Under the pieces are notes generated by a model. The model searched no databases. It saw only the letters and a program-made list of their open reading frames with translations, and was not told the origin of the DNA. This document shows, piece after piece, positions 17,586 through 26,499 of a stretch of 64,000 bases of DNA (position 1 is the stretch's first letter; every line of letters begins with the position of its first letter). The DNA comes from Bin87 sp034423115. Its GTDB lineage: Bacteria > Chloroflexota > Dehalococcoidia > Lucifugimonadales > UBA3495. Position numbers and translations under genes: made by a program. The DNA lies in the NCBI GenBank assembly GCA_034423115.1, contig DAOUJD010000068.1:4109-68108 (forward strand). Reading direction: 5' to 3'.

Positions 17586-18662
17586 TCAGGCGGCGACCAT
17601 GGGATAGACGTGGCGTCCCCGTGACATCTCTACCGGGATGTCGCTGCGGGTCCACTCGTTGCCACCGTCGTTGCTGCAATAGACGTGGCCATCGCGGTCG
17701 CAGCAGTAGACGTTCCTGGGCGCGTTCCGGTCAATGGCGATCTGGAACATGCGCGCCGGGGCAACCTCGCCCAGATCAACACGCTCCCAGGTCTCGCCGG
17801 CATCTGTGGAACGGACCAATACGCCGGCGTCGATGGTGCCCGCCGGAGCGCTGCCGCCGCCGGCGCCTGCTGCCAGGTACATCTTGCTGGGATCAGTGGG
17901 ATCCACCACCAGGTCGCGGCAGTAACTGCCACCCTCGAACATCTCCTCAATGGGCACGAATTCCCAATCCTGACCCCGTTCACGACTGCGGAACATCGCC
18001 AACTGGGTAATGATGTACACCAACCCGGGCGAAGTCGGGTTCACCTGGACACCGTGCAGGTCAACCGGCCCCAGGCGGGTGTAGTGCCCGTCGGTAATGC
18101 AAGACCAGTTCTCGCCGCCATCGGTGGACTTGATGAGTCCGCCCACTTCGATCGCGCCGTACACGTCGTCCGGATATGCCGGGTCAATGCTGAGGCCGAT
18201 GACGCGCTTGCAGATTTCGTGGGGGTTCATGGTGATATGAGGATGCACCAGACCCTCGGTGTTCGTTTGCCGCCAGGTGTGGCCGCCGTCGTCGGATCGG
18301 CAGACCCGTCCTGCGTCGTAGCCAGCGAACATGATGTTGGAGTCATTGGGATGGGCGGCCAGCGACCACACGTCGCCGCTCAGCGTGTCGGTTCGGCTCC
18401 AGTTTTCGCCGCGGTCATCGGTGCGATATACGCCGTCCTGGGTGCCGGCGAAAACCGTGGCTGGCTGGTCAGGGTGGGCCAGCAGGGCCCGTACCTGGGG
18501 GTTTTCGGGCAGGCCATTCTCAATGGCCACCCATTGGGAACCGCCCTCAGTCATGCGGTACATTCCGCCTTCGCCCAGTGGAGTGCCTTCCGCCCCGATG
18601 ATGAGGGCGCTCTCGCCGGCCAAGCCGACGTATACGTTGGTGTTGTGTGCTGTGATGGTCAT
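17586..18662 (-). CDS. BNR/sialidase-like beta-propeller protein
   Basis: The 358-residue protein contains repeated Asp-box-like motifs (SxDxGxxW): 'RTDDRGENWSR', 'RSDDGGHTWRQ', 'KSTDGGENWSC', 'RSRERGQDWEF', 'RSTDAGETWER' and 'CSNDGGNEWTR', spaced as propeller blades. Such proteins resemble YCF48/sortilin/exo-alpha-sialidase folds, but no catalytic sialidase residues are evident, so an enzymatic role is not claimed. There is no signal peptide. It follows the SMP-30 gene on the same strand by 82 bases. Confidence 0.85.
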   Translation of the reverse strand: MTITAHNTNVYVGLAGESALIIGAEGTPLGEGGMYRMTEGGSQWVAIENGLPENPQVRALLAHPDQPATVFAGTQDGVYRTDDRGENWSRTDTLSGDVWSLAAHPNDSNIMFAGYDAGRVCRSDDGGHTWRQTNTEGLVHPHITMNPHEICKRVIGLSIDPAYPDDVYGAIEVGGLIKSTDGGENWSCITDGHYTRLGPVDLHGVQVNPTSPGLVYIITQLAMFRSRERGQDWEFVPIEEMFEGGSYCRDLVVDPTDPSKMYLAAGAGGGSAPAGTIDAGVLVRSTDAGETWERVDLGEVAPARMFQIAIDRNAPRNVYCCDRDGHVYCSNDGGNEWTRSDIPVEMSRGRHVYPMVAA

Positions 18663-18744
18663 TTCCTGTACTCCTGGGGATGCTACAGTTTTGATTTTTG
18701 CAGATTGTTGGCGTATTGGTTGCCGATGTCAAGGGTTGGGCAAA

Positions 18745-19677
18745 TTACGGCCACATAATCCAACCGGTACGGTCGGTGCGCGCTCGGAACAGGTGACCGC
18801 CGCCGGTGGTTACATACAGCGTACGCATATCGGCGTCACCGAAGCAGCAGTTGGTGGGCCTGTCAACGCGCATGGGGTGGGTTTCCAGCACTCGGCCGGT
18901 GGGCGAGAACACGTAGATCGTTGGTCCAGGGCCGGCCGCTTCCCAGCCAGCGCAGGCGATGATGTTGCCGTCTTCATCCAACGTCATGCCGTCCACGCCG
19001 CGCTGAACGCCCTGGCTCCCCTGACCGCGGGAATCTCCGTCCGCCGCGCCGCCGTCGATGCCGAAAGTATGCAGGGTTTTGTACTCGCCCAACGAACCGT
19101 CGTCATTGATTGGATACGCCCGCAGTTCGCGTCGGCGGTCCGCGCCGTAGTCGCTCTGCGCGATGTACAGCGTCTTCTGGTCGCGGCTGATCAGGACCCC
19201 GTTCGGCCGCGAGATGTCTGTGGTGGCGCGGACAAGTTCCCACTGATCGTTGCCCTTGGGGTCCAGTCTTAACACCGACATGTGATCCAGTTCCTGCGGC
19301 CCGCTGTCCCCGATTCCGGAGTACGGGTCGGTCAACCAGATCCGGCCCGATTTGTCCACCACCAGATCGTTCGGGTTATTGTGTCGCTTGCCGTCCAGCA
19401 AATGCGGCAACGACGTTGCGGTGTTAGTGGCAGCGTCGAATCGGGCGATACGGCGCCGGCCCTGCTGGCACCCGTACAGGTTACCCTCGGCATCGAAACA
19501 CAGGCCGTTGGTGTTGAATGCCTCTGTGAAGTACTCTGTCACCTCGCCGGTTTTTGGATCGTAGCGGAGGATCTCCGAGGCCGGAATGTGGGTGAACAGT
19601 ATCGCCTCTCCATCCCAGACCGGCCCTTCTGTTGTTCCTCCGTAGGGCCCGGCCACCAGTTCGAAATTCCAGGACAT
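18745..19677 (-). CDS. SMP-30/gluconolactonase family protein
   Basis: This 310-residue six-bladed propeller belongs to the SMP-30/gluconolaconase/LRE family of metal-dependent lactonases. The divalent-metal ligands are recognisable: Glu in 'TTEGPVWDGEAILF' near residue 17, Asn in 'NNPNDLVVDKSGRIWLTDPY' near residue 100, and Asp in 'GVDGMTLDEDGNI' near 225. The family hydrolyses sugar lactones such as gluconolactone; specificity here is unknown. It heads a small minus-strand group with the BNR protein. Confidence 0.9.
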   Translation of the reverse strand: MSWNFELVAGPYGGTTEGPVWDGEAILFTHIPASEILRYDPKTGEVTEYFTEAFNTNGLCFDAEGNLYGCQQGRRRIARFDAATNTATSLPHLLDGKRHNNPNDLVVDKSGRIWLTDPYSGIGDSGPQELDHMSVLRLDPKGNDQWELVRATTDISRPNGVLISRDQKTLYIAQSDYGADRRRELRAYPINDDGSLGEYKTLHTFGIDGGAADGDSRGQGSQGVQRGVDGMTLDEDGNIIACAGWEAAGPGPTIYVFSPTGRVLETHPMRVDRPTNCCFGDADMRTLYVTTGGGHLFRARTDRTGWIMWP

Positions 19678-19806
19678 ATCGGTTGCACCTCCCTAACTGA
19701 TGGGCGCAGTTTAGCACGGGTAGGCCCTGACCGCGCTTAATTGATGGTATACACGCTTGGGCGTACGATCGACGTATCTGCAACGAGTCGGAAGGGAGGG
19801 GACCCC

Positions 19807-20166
19807 ATGGGAACATTCGAAGTACCATTGGGCATCGGCAATCCTCAAGGTGGCGATCTGCATCCTGTATCTGCTCTGGTCGATACAGGAGCAACGCATA
19901 CCATGATGCCGGAGTCTCTGCTGGCATCCCTCAGGATTACCCCAACGCGTCAACGACGGTTCAGGATGGCTAACGGAGCCAGAGCGGAATACGGTATAGG
20001 ACAAGCGCGCTTCCATATTGATGGGCAAGAGCAAACATGCCCCGTCATCTTCGGGCCAGAAGGGAGGTATCTACTGGGCGCAACCACATTGGAAAACTTC
20101 GATCTTATGGTTGATCCGACCTCCCCCAACCCTCGGCTGATCCCGACCGTCGAACTATACCTCTAG
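19807..20166 (+). CDS. Small retropepsin-like aspartyl protease
   Basis: This 119-residue protein has the clan AA active-site motif 'ALVDTGATHTMMP' near residue 21, with the catalytic Asp-Thr-Gly. The second family block 'YLLGATTLENFDLMVDP' lies near the end. It is the size of a single-domain retropepsin that works as a dimer. No reverse transcriptase, gag or integrase surrounds it, so it is a stand-alone bacterial aspartic protease rather than a retroelement part. The ATG at 19807 has a GGGAGG site; the longer start at 19741 is less likely. Confidence 0.85.
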   Translation: MGTFEVPLGIGNPQGGDLHPVSALVDTGATHTMMPESLLASLRITPTRQRRFRMANGARAEYGIGQARFHIDGQEQTCPVIFGPEGRYLLGATTLENFDLMVDPTSPNPRLIPTVELYL

Positions 20167-20246
20167 CACTTTCCCGTATTTTGGGGCGCTCATAAAACGC
20201 AGGGACGACCCTCGGTCGCCCCTGCGTGTAGTCTCTGATTGTCTAT

Positions 20247-21176
20247 TTACCGTCCCCGCAAGCGCGGATCCAGCGTATCTCGCAGCGCGTCGCCCAGGAA
20301 GTTGATGGCGAACACCACCACCGAAATCGCGATGCCGGGGAACACCGCCAGCCACCACGCAATCCGGATTTCCTCCGTCCCGCGAGTCAGCATCCCGCCC
20401 CAGGTCGGTATGTCCGGCGGAACGCCCACGCCGAGGAATGACAGCGACGCCTCGATGATGATGGCGAAACCCAGGGTGATCGTCCCTAGAACGATGTAAC
20501 TGGCAATAACGTTGGGCAGGATATGCTTCAACATGATGCGGATCGAACCGGCGCCGATGGCCGTGGCCGCCAGGGTATAGTCCAGTTCCTTGATGCTCAA
20601 CACTTGGGAACGGATTACTCTAATCGTACCTGGTAATAGAATCACCAGCAGCGCAATGATTACGTTGTTAGCGGAACCGCCCAGCACTGCCACCAGTCCC
20701 AACGCCAGGATAATTGGCGGGAACGCCATCATCGCGTCAACGATGCGTTGCACGGCCAGATCAAACGCTCCGCCAATGTAAGCGCTGAGAATCCCGATCA
20801 ACGCGCCCAGCGTCACGCCGATCCCTACGCTGAGCAGGCCCACGTAAATGGAGATTTGCGAGCCGGCAATGAGGCGGCTCAGTTCGTCACGCCCCAGGTG
20901 GTCGCTGCCCAACCACGCGCCCGGTTGCGGCGGCAGGTATTTCTCCTCGTGGGCGCGGACATCCAGGGGATCGTGGGGCAATACGCCCGGAACCGCGTAA
21001 GAGACCGCCGCCGCCAAGATCGTCACCAGGATGATGACGGCGCTCACCGCTCCCAACGGTTTGGCTTTGGCAAAAGCGGTCAGTTTCTGCGCCCGCGTCT
21101 GACGCGGGCGCATTTCCAGCAATTGGGACTCGGCATCGGAGACGGCGAGCCCCTGGCCGGTGTTGGTAGTAGTCAT
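20247..21176 (-). CDS. Peptide ABC transporter permease, DppC/OppC type (cassette 1)
   Basis: This 309-residue permease has an N-terminal membrane segment at about residues 43-67, then 'LGSDHLGRDELSRLIAGSQ' near 92, typical of DppC proteins. The EAA-like cytoplasmic loop 'AATAIGAGSIRIMLKHILPN' contacts the ATPase, and there are five to six membrane segments. It imports peptides or related solutes together with the upstream permease and lipoprotein. No ATPase gene is in the cassette. It is very close in sequence to the permease at 24482, so the cassettes are paralogous. Confidence 0.95.
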   Translation of the reverse strand: MTTTNTGQGLAVSDAESQLLEMRPRQTRAQKLTAFAKAKPLGAVSAVIILVTILAAAVSYAVPGVLPHDPLDVRAHEEKYLPPQPGAWLGSDHLGRDELSRLIAGSQISIYVGLLSVGIGVTLGALIGILSAYIGGAFDLAVQRIVDAMMAFPPIILALGLVAVLGGSANNVIIALLVILLPGTIRVIRSQVLSIKELDYTLAATAIGAGSIRIMLKHILPNVIASYIVLGTITLGFAIIIEASLSFLGVGVPPDIPTWGGMLTRGTEEIRIAWWLAVFPGIAISVVVFAINFLGDALRDTLDPRLRGR

Positions 21177-21219
21177 TCGGATAATTCTCCGTAGTTGCTT
21201 CCGGCAATCGGCGTAGTTG

Positions 21220-22176
21220 CTATGCGTACCGGATGCGCGGGTCCAGCAGTCCGTACAGCAGGTCCACCAAGAGGTTGATGATTACGATGGACACCGCGAT
21301 GACGATGATGATGGCCTGGATGGTTGGGAAGTCCCGCTGGAAAACGGTTTCAATCAGCAGAGTGCCAATCCCCGGCACCTTGAAGATGCTTTCAATGATC
21401 ACGGTGCCGCCAAACAGGCGCCCAAACTGCCAGCCCGAAATCGTCAGGATGGGCAGCACGGCGTTCTTCAATCCGTGGCGCACCAGGACGATCCGTTCCG
21501 CCAACCCTTTGGCTCGCGCCGTTCGCATGTAATCCTCACGGATTATCTCCATCATCGAAGACCGGGTGACCCGGGCGATAAACGCCATGTCGTAGAAGCC
21601 CAGCGCAAGCGCCGGCAGGAACATCTGCTGGAGGTTCTTCCACGGGTCGTCCCACAGGTCCGCGTAGCCGAGCGGCGGCAGCCAGCCGAATCCTCTGGAC
21701 AACACCAGCACCACCAGCAGCCCGGCGAAAAACGTGGGTATCGATATGCCCACCAGGGTTATCACCCTAGACACGTAGTCAATGATGCTGTCTGGCTTGA
21801 TGGCTGAAATCACCCCTAGGGGTACGGCGAAAGCTACGGCAATTATGATCGCCAGCACCGCCAGTTCCAGCGTCCGCCAGATCCGCTCGCCTACCAGCTT
21901 GGTCACCGGCTGTCCCGACCGCCAGATGGAAGTGCCCAAGTCACCCCGGAGCAGGCCGCCAACCCATTCCACGTACTGGACCACGATGGGGCGGTTGGTT
22001 CCCAACTGTTCCCGCAGGTCTTCCAACTCTTCCTGCGTAAAGGTGGCATCGCCTTCACTCAGAATCACCAAGGCTGGGTCGCCGGGGAGCAGGCGCATCA
22101 CCGTGAATACGATGATCGACACCAGCAGCACGGTGGGAATAATCAGCGCGATGCGTTTCAACGCGTACTGTCGCAT
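21220..22176 (-). CDS. Peptide ABC transporter permease, DppB/OppB type (cassette 1)
   Basis: The 318-residue permease begins 'MRQYALKRIALIIPTVLL', the usual DppB start, followed by 'IVFTVMRLLPGDPALVIL'. It ends with 'INLLVDLLYGLLDPRIRYA', the conserved family C-terminus. It has six predicted membrane segments. It lies 43 bases upstream of its DppC partner and 86 bases downstream of the lipoprotein, with a strong hairpin (22204-22240) between. Confidence 0.95.
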   Translation of the reverse strand: MRQYALKRIALIIPTVLLVSIIVFTVMRLLPGDPALVILSEGDATFTQEELEDLREQLGTNRPIVVQYVEWVGGLLRGDLGTSIWRSGQPVTKLVGERIWRTLELAVLAIIIAVAFAVPLGVISAIKPDSIIDYVSRVITLVGISIPTFFAGLLVVLVLSRGFGWLPPLGYADLWDDPWKNLQQMFLPALALGFYDMAFIARVTRSSMMEIIREDYMRTARAKGLAERIVLVRHGLKNAVLPILTISGWQFGRLFGGTVIIESIFKVPGIGTLLIETVFQRDFPTIQAIIIVIAVSIVIINLLVDLLYGLLDPRIRYA

Positions 22177-22203
22177 GGTATTTACTCTACATTAACGCAC
22201 ACT

Positions 22204-22240
22204 GTAGGGGCGATCCGCCGAAGGCGGACGTCGCCCCTAC
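22204..22240. repeat. Double hairpin between lipoprotein and permease genes (cassette 1)
   Basis: Outer arms GTAGGGGCGA and TCGCCCCTAC enclose a second inverted repeat TCCGCC-GAA-GGCGGA. The element is related to the GTAGGGGCGAAT palindrome family. Its position just after the binding-protein gene fits an mRNA-stabilising or attenuating hairpin that raises lipoprotein over permease output. Confidence 0.8.
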
Positions 22241-22262
22241 GTCTATGGTTAGGATTGCGTTA

Positions 22263-24212
22263 TTAGCGGTCCAGCCACACATCCTCGTACTTGAACTGGT
22301 ACTGAACGGTTTGGGGAGCGTTGAAGCCCTTGACGTCCCGGTGAACCATCCAGAGCAGACCGCCCAACTGCATGGTAACCCAGTGATTATCCTCAAAACT
22401 CTGCAGCCAGAGTTCGGCTTCCTTGTTTATCTCCCGGCGGGCCTCAGGATCCAGCTCGACCTTTTGCTGCTCGAACCAGCCCTCCAGCTTCGGATTCGAC
22501 CAATTGGTGTAGTTCCTAGTGCCGCCCTCACGGTATACGCCGCCGTAAATGGCGTCCAGGTCATACACCACCATGCCTTCGCCCTGACAGCTGATTTCCC
22601 AGTCGCCGGCGGAGTCAGCGGCTCGGGAGGTGCCGTACTTGGCGTAGCCGGCGGCGCTGGGCAGCGTCTCGATGTCGCCGGTGATACCCAAGTTATCCTG
22701 CAACTGCTGCTTCACAACCTGGCACTGGTCGGGGTAGTTGCCGACCTGTCGCACCGTGTACTTGACTTCAAAGCCGTCGGGCACGCCGGCCTCTGCCATC
22801 AGTGCCTTGGCGTCGGCCAAGTCCTGCTGCCCCTCCGGGGTATTCTTGGGCCGAATGCCGGGCCAAGAATTACACTCTGCGTTAGAGTGGGCCAAGCCCA
22901 TCAACGGGCAGTAACTGCCGGACGTGTTGTCAAAGACGCGCTCATCAATCTCCTGCCGATCAACAGTCAAGTTGATAGCTTGACGAACTCTGTGGTCCTG
23001 GAACTGAGGCTTCTTGATGTTGAGCATCAAACCCCAGTTGGTCCCAGCGGGGATAGGGTGCGGCACGTACTCGCCGTTGGTGCTCTCTGCCACCTGAAGC
23101 TTTTGAGTTGGCGAGAGGTTGTCGAAACCGCCGTTGGTCATGTCAATCTGGCGGGCTTCGAACTGGGCAATCAGGCGGTCCTTGGCCGTTCCGGGGAAGA
23201 TGTAATGCTCGATGCGGTCAACGTAAGGCAGTCCGTCCTTGAAGTAATTTTCGTTCTTGTTGACCTTGTAGAAATCGCCAACCTGGTACTCCTCGAGAAT
23301 GAAGGGGCCGGAGGTCGTGCCGCGGTCAATGATATTCTCGCCGAGGTTCAGGAAGCAGGGGTTAGCCGCGTCGCGGATCTCACAGTTGGGGTCGGAATCC
23401 AACTGATGCCCCGGCAAAACCTTGGCGTAGTCAATGGCCAGGAACTTGATGAACGTGCCGGAGGCGAATTGCAGGTTGAACTCAACTGTCTTGTCGTCAA
23501 TGGCCCGCAGCACTGCATCCTGGTTGGTCGGCGTGCAGTCGCCTCCGTCCTTGTCCACCACTTCCATCTTGACAGCGTAGTTGCGCCAGAGGCCAGAGCG
23601 TCCCGTGCCGTTGCAGGGGTTGGCGTAACGGCGCATCGTGGTGATGATGTCTGCCGAAGTGATCTCGGTGCCGTCGGTCCACTGCATGTCATCCCGCAGG
23701 TGGAAGGTGTAGGTAAGACCGTCAGGGCTAACATCCCAGGACTCGGCCAGATCTCCAGTGATGGCGGCGGTGTCCACCGGGTCGAACTGAACGATCTGAT
23801 TGTATAGCTGCGAGTAGGAAATCACGCTGGACAACGAGCCCGAGCCCAGAGGATCCCAGTCCTTGGTGTCGGCATAGGCCGACATTATCATGGTGCCGCC
23901 GTACTTGGGACCGGCGCTGGGCGTCGGCGTGGCGGCTACTTGCGGAACCGCCGTGGGTGCCGGGGTATTGGTGGGTCGCACGGTGGCGGCCACCGCTTGC
24001 GGAATTGGCGTGTTGGTGGGCTGCATCGCCGCCGGTGCATCCGTGGCTGCCGGCGCTGCTTGCTGCTGCTGTTGTGCAGCCGGAGCTTGTTGCTGTGCGG
24101 CGGGCGCAGGCTCTTCAGCGCCGCCGCAGGCGATGCCGACCATCAACGCAACGACGCCGGCCGCAAGCAGCAGCGTCCGCAGAGACAGTCGGCCTAGGAT
24201 AGATGGCTTCAT
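22263..24212 (-). CDS. Peptide-binding lipoprotein, ABC solute-binding family 5 (cassette 1)
   Basis: This 649-residue protein has a lipoprotein signal with the lipobox 'VGIAC' near residues 25-29. A long Ala/Gln/Pro/Thr linker runs to about residue 100. Then comes the SBP_bac_5 domain with 'QFDPVDTAAITGDLAESWDV', 'DGLTYTFHLRDDMQWTDGTE' and 'RVRQAINLTVDRQEIDE'. It captures peptides or similar ligands for the two permeases downstream. It is a clear paralogue of the protein at 26500. Confidence 0.95.
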   Translation of the reverse strand: MKPSILGRLSLRTLLLAAGVVALMVGIACGGAEEPAPAAQQQAPAAQQQQQAAPAATDAPAAMQPTNTPIPQAVAATVRPTNTPAPTAVPQVAATPTPSAGPKYGGTMIMSAYADTKDWDPLGSGSLSSVISYSQLYNQIVQFDPVDTAAITGDLAESWDVSPDGLTYTFHLRDDMQWTDGTEITSADIITTMRRYANPCNGTGRSGLWRNYAVKMEVVDKDGGDCTPTNQDAVLRAIDDKTVEFNLQFASGTFIKFLAIDYAKVLPGHQLDSDPNCEIRDAANPCFLNLGENIIDRGTTSGPFILEEYQVGDFYKVNKNENYFKDGLPYVDRIEHYIFPGTAKDRLIAQFEARQIDMTNGGFDNLSPTQKLQVAESTNGEYVPHPIPAGTNWGLMLNIKKPQFQDHRVRQAINLTVDRQEIDERVFDNTSGSYCPLMGLAHSNAECNSWPGIRPKNTPEGQQDLADAKALMAEAGVPDGFEVKYTVRQVGNYPDQCQVVKQQLQDNLGITGDIETLPSAAGYAKYGTSRAADSAGDWEISCQGEGMVVYDLDAIYGGVYREGGTRNYTNWSNPKLEGWFEQQKVELDPEARREINKEAELWLQSFEDNHWVTMQLGGLLWMVHRDVKGFNAPQTVQYQFKYEDVWLDR

Positions 24213-24430
24213 ATCGGTCTGAACCTCCCAACGTCGTTACGACGGGTTTGTATTTTTTCGTTCGCCCTGCGTCTGAACACCGCGCGAAAGTAATAGAAAT
24301 CTCCCGGATTCGGTCTATTGTGAAAACAGACACAATCCGCGAGTAACGGCACGGAATGTTAGCCCACCATAAGGAACGTGTCAATAGTCGACTGACGGAA
24401 TCGCAAACCCCGTTACGAATATCGCGCATG

Positions 24431-24458
24431 AAAAGGCCCCTCCCATCAGGAAGGGGCC
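24431..24458 (-). terminator. Rho-independent terminator after cassette 2
   Basis: Read on the minus strand, GGCCCCTTCC and GGAGGGGCC form a stem with a short loop and are followed by TTTT. It lies 24-51 bases beyond the stop of the permease at 24482 and upstream of cassette 1, so it separates the two cassettes into independent transcripts. Confidence 0.85.
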
Positions 24459-24481
24459 GAATCATTCGGTAGAATCCGCAA

Positions 24482-25393
24482 CTACCGCCCGCGCAGCCTG
24501 GGATCCAGCGTGTCCCGCAGGGCGTCGCCCAGGAAGTTGATCGCGAACACCACGATGGAAATGGCCAAGCCTGGGAAGACCGCAAGCCACCACGCCGTTC
24601 GGATGTATTTCTGCGCGCCCTCCGTCAGCATCCCGCCCCAGGTTGGGATGTCAGCGGAGATGCCCACGCCCAGGAATGTCAGCGACGCTTCGATGATGAT
24701 CGCCAGACCGAGGGTGATCGTGCTCAGCACGATGTAACTCGCCACGACGTTGGGAAGGATGTGTCGCAGCATGATGCGCCAGGGCCTGGCGCCGATGGCC
24801 TGCGCTGCCAGCGTATAGTCCAGTTCCTTGATGCTCAGCACCTGCGCCCGGATCACCCGTATCGCGCCCGGCAGTAGGATGACCACCAGAGCGGCGACGA
24901 TGTTGTTGACCGATGACCCGAGTACTGCCGTCAGGCCCAGCGCCATGATGATTGCCGGAAACGCCATCAACGCGTCCACTATGCGTTGGATGGTCAGGTC
25001 TATGATCCCGCCCACGTAGGCGCTGATGATCCCGATGATCGTCCCCAGCGAAATACCGATGAGCACGCTGGCCAGGCCGACGTACATCGACACCCGCGCG
25101 CCGAATATCACGCGGCTCAGCACGTCCCTGCCCAACTCGTCGGCGCCCAACCACTTGTCGCCCGCGGGCGAGGCGAACGGTTCGTGGTTCAGGTCAAGCG
25201 GATCGTACGGAGCGATGAGCGGCGCGAAAATGGCAGTCAGAATCGTGATGATGATGATGGCCGCGCTTACCGCGCCCAGCGGTTTCGTACGGCAAAAAGC
25301 GCCGATCCGCTTCATCACCCCTTGTTTCGGGCGAATATCAAGCTGCGACTCTTCGGTAACCCTCGGCGCGGCTTGTCCGGTGTTGGTAGTCAT
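24482..25393 (-). CDS. Peptide ABC transporter permease, DppC/OppC type (cassette 2)
   Basis: The 303-residue permease matches the cassette 1 DppC nearly block for block: 'LGADELGRDVLSRVIFGARV', 'AAQAIGARPWRIMLRHILPN', and the shared end 'NFLGDALRDTLDPRLRGR'. Its N-terminal cytosolic tail carries 'QLDIRPKQGVMKRIG' before the first membrane segment. It is last in its operon and followed by a terminator hairpin. Confidence 0.95.
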   Translation of the reverse strand: MTTNTGQAAPRVTEESQLDIRPKQGVMKRIGAFCRTKPLGAVSAAIIIITILTAIFAPLIAPYDPLDLNHEPFASPAGDKWLGADELGRDVLSRVIFGARVSMYVGLASVLIGISLGTIIGIISAYVGGIIDLTIQRIVDALMAFPAIIMALGLTAVLGSSVNNIVAALVVILLPGAIRVIRAQVLSIKELDYTLAAQAIGARPWRIMLRHILPNVVASYIVLSTITLGLAIIIEASLTFLGVGISADIPTWGGMLTEGAQKYIRTAWWLAVFPGLAISIVVFAINFLGDALRDTLDPRLRGR

Positions 25394-25446
25394 GCCTCAC
25401 CCTCCCGGTGATATGCACGTATCTTCTTGGCGTCGCACAATCCGCG

Positions 25447-26400
25447 TCACGCGTACCTGATGCGTGGATCCAGCCATCCGTACAGCAGATCCACCAGCAG
25501 GTTGATTACGACAATGGACAGCGCCACGATTACTATCACCGCCTGGATGGTGGGGAAGTCCCGCTGATACACGGCGTCAATGAGCAACTGTCCCACGCCG
25601 GGGATCAGGAATATCTTCTCGATGACGACGGTCCCGCCGAACAATCGCCCGAATTGCCACCCCGATATCGTGAGGATAGGCAGCACTGCGTTCTTCAGCC
25701 CGTGCCGCGAGAGAACCAAACGTTCGGCCAGGCCCTTGGCGCGCGCCGTACGCATGTAGTCCTCTCTCAGGATCTCCATCATCGATGAGCGCGTCACCCG
25801 GGCGATGAACGCCATGTCGTAGAACCCCAGCGCAAGCGCCGGCAGCATCAGCTGTTTAACATTCGCCCAGGGATCTTCCCAGAGGTCCGCGTAGCCCAGT
25901 GGCGGCAGCCAGCCGAATGACCGGATCAGGATCAGGGTCAGCAGGATGCCGCTGAAAAACGTCGGAATCGATATGCCGACCAGCGTGAACACCCGGGAAA
26001 GGTAGTCGATGGGACTGTCTGGCTTGATGGCCGATAAGACTCCTAATGGCACCGCGCACACCACGGCCAAAGCTATTCCCAGGATCGCCAGTTCGATGGT
26101 CACCGGGATGCGCTCGCCCAGCCTTTCCATCACCGGGCCGCCCCACCAGAAGGACGTCCCGAAGTCTCCCCGTACGAGCCCGGTCACCCAGTCCACGTAC
26201 TGCACCACTATCGGGCGGTCCGTCCCTAGTTCTGCTCGGAGCAGACGCAGTTCGTCCTCTGTGTAGGCCGCATCGTCCGCGCTCAGGATCGCCAGGGCAG
26301 GGTCACCCGGTATCAGCCGCATCACCACAAAGACGATGACGGTGACCAGTAATACTGTCGGGATGAACAACCCTATGCGTTTGATGGCGTACTGTCTCAT
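25447..26400 (-). CDS. Peptide ABC transporter permease, DppB/OppB type (cassette 2)
   Basis: The 317-residue permease starts 'MRQYAIKRIGLFIPTVLLV' and ends 'LLYGWLDPRIRYA', with six predicted membrane segments. The segment 'LREDYMRTARAKGLAERLVL' is the DppB cytoplasmic coupling loop. It is 53 bases upstream of its DppC partner and 99 bases downstream of the lipoprotein, with an inverted repeat between. Confidence 0.95.
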   Translation of the reverse strand: MRQYAIKRIGLFIPTVLLVTVIVFVVMRLIPGDPALAILSADDAAYTEDELRLLRAELGTDRPIVVQYVDWVTGLVRGDFGTSFWWGGPVMERLGERIPVTIELAILGIALAVVCAVPLGVLSAIKPDSPIDYLSRVFTLVGISIPTFFSGILLTLILIRSFGWLPPLGYADLWEDPWANVKQLMLPALALGFYDMAFIARVTRSSMMEILREDYMRTARAKGLAERLVLSRHGLKNAVLPILTISGWQFGRLFGGTVVIEKIFLIPGVGQLLIDAVYQRDFPTIQAVIVIVALSIVVINLLVDLLYGWLDPRIRYA

Positions 26401-26420
26401 TTTGCCACCGCACTTAATCG

Positions 26421-26469
26421 CATCCCCTTGCCGTACTCCGCTGGGTCAGCATCGTTTGGCAAGGGGATG
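26421..26469. repeat. Inverted repeat between lipoprotein and permease genes (cassette 2)
   Basis: Perfect 12-base arms CATCCCCTTGCC (26421-26432) and GGCAAGGGGATG (26458-26469) flank a 25-base loop. Its place matches the hairpin at 22204 in cassette 1 although the sequences differ. It may set the ratio of lipoprotein to permease mRNA. Confidence 0.75.
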
Positions 26470-26499
26470 GCTCATGTGTTGCGAATTCCCTCGGTAAGC

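Noticed and set aside
19807..20166. Retroelement protease domain
   Set aside because: No reverse transcriptase, integrase or terminal repeats are nearby.
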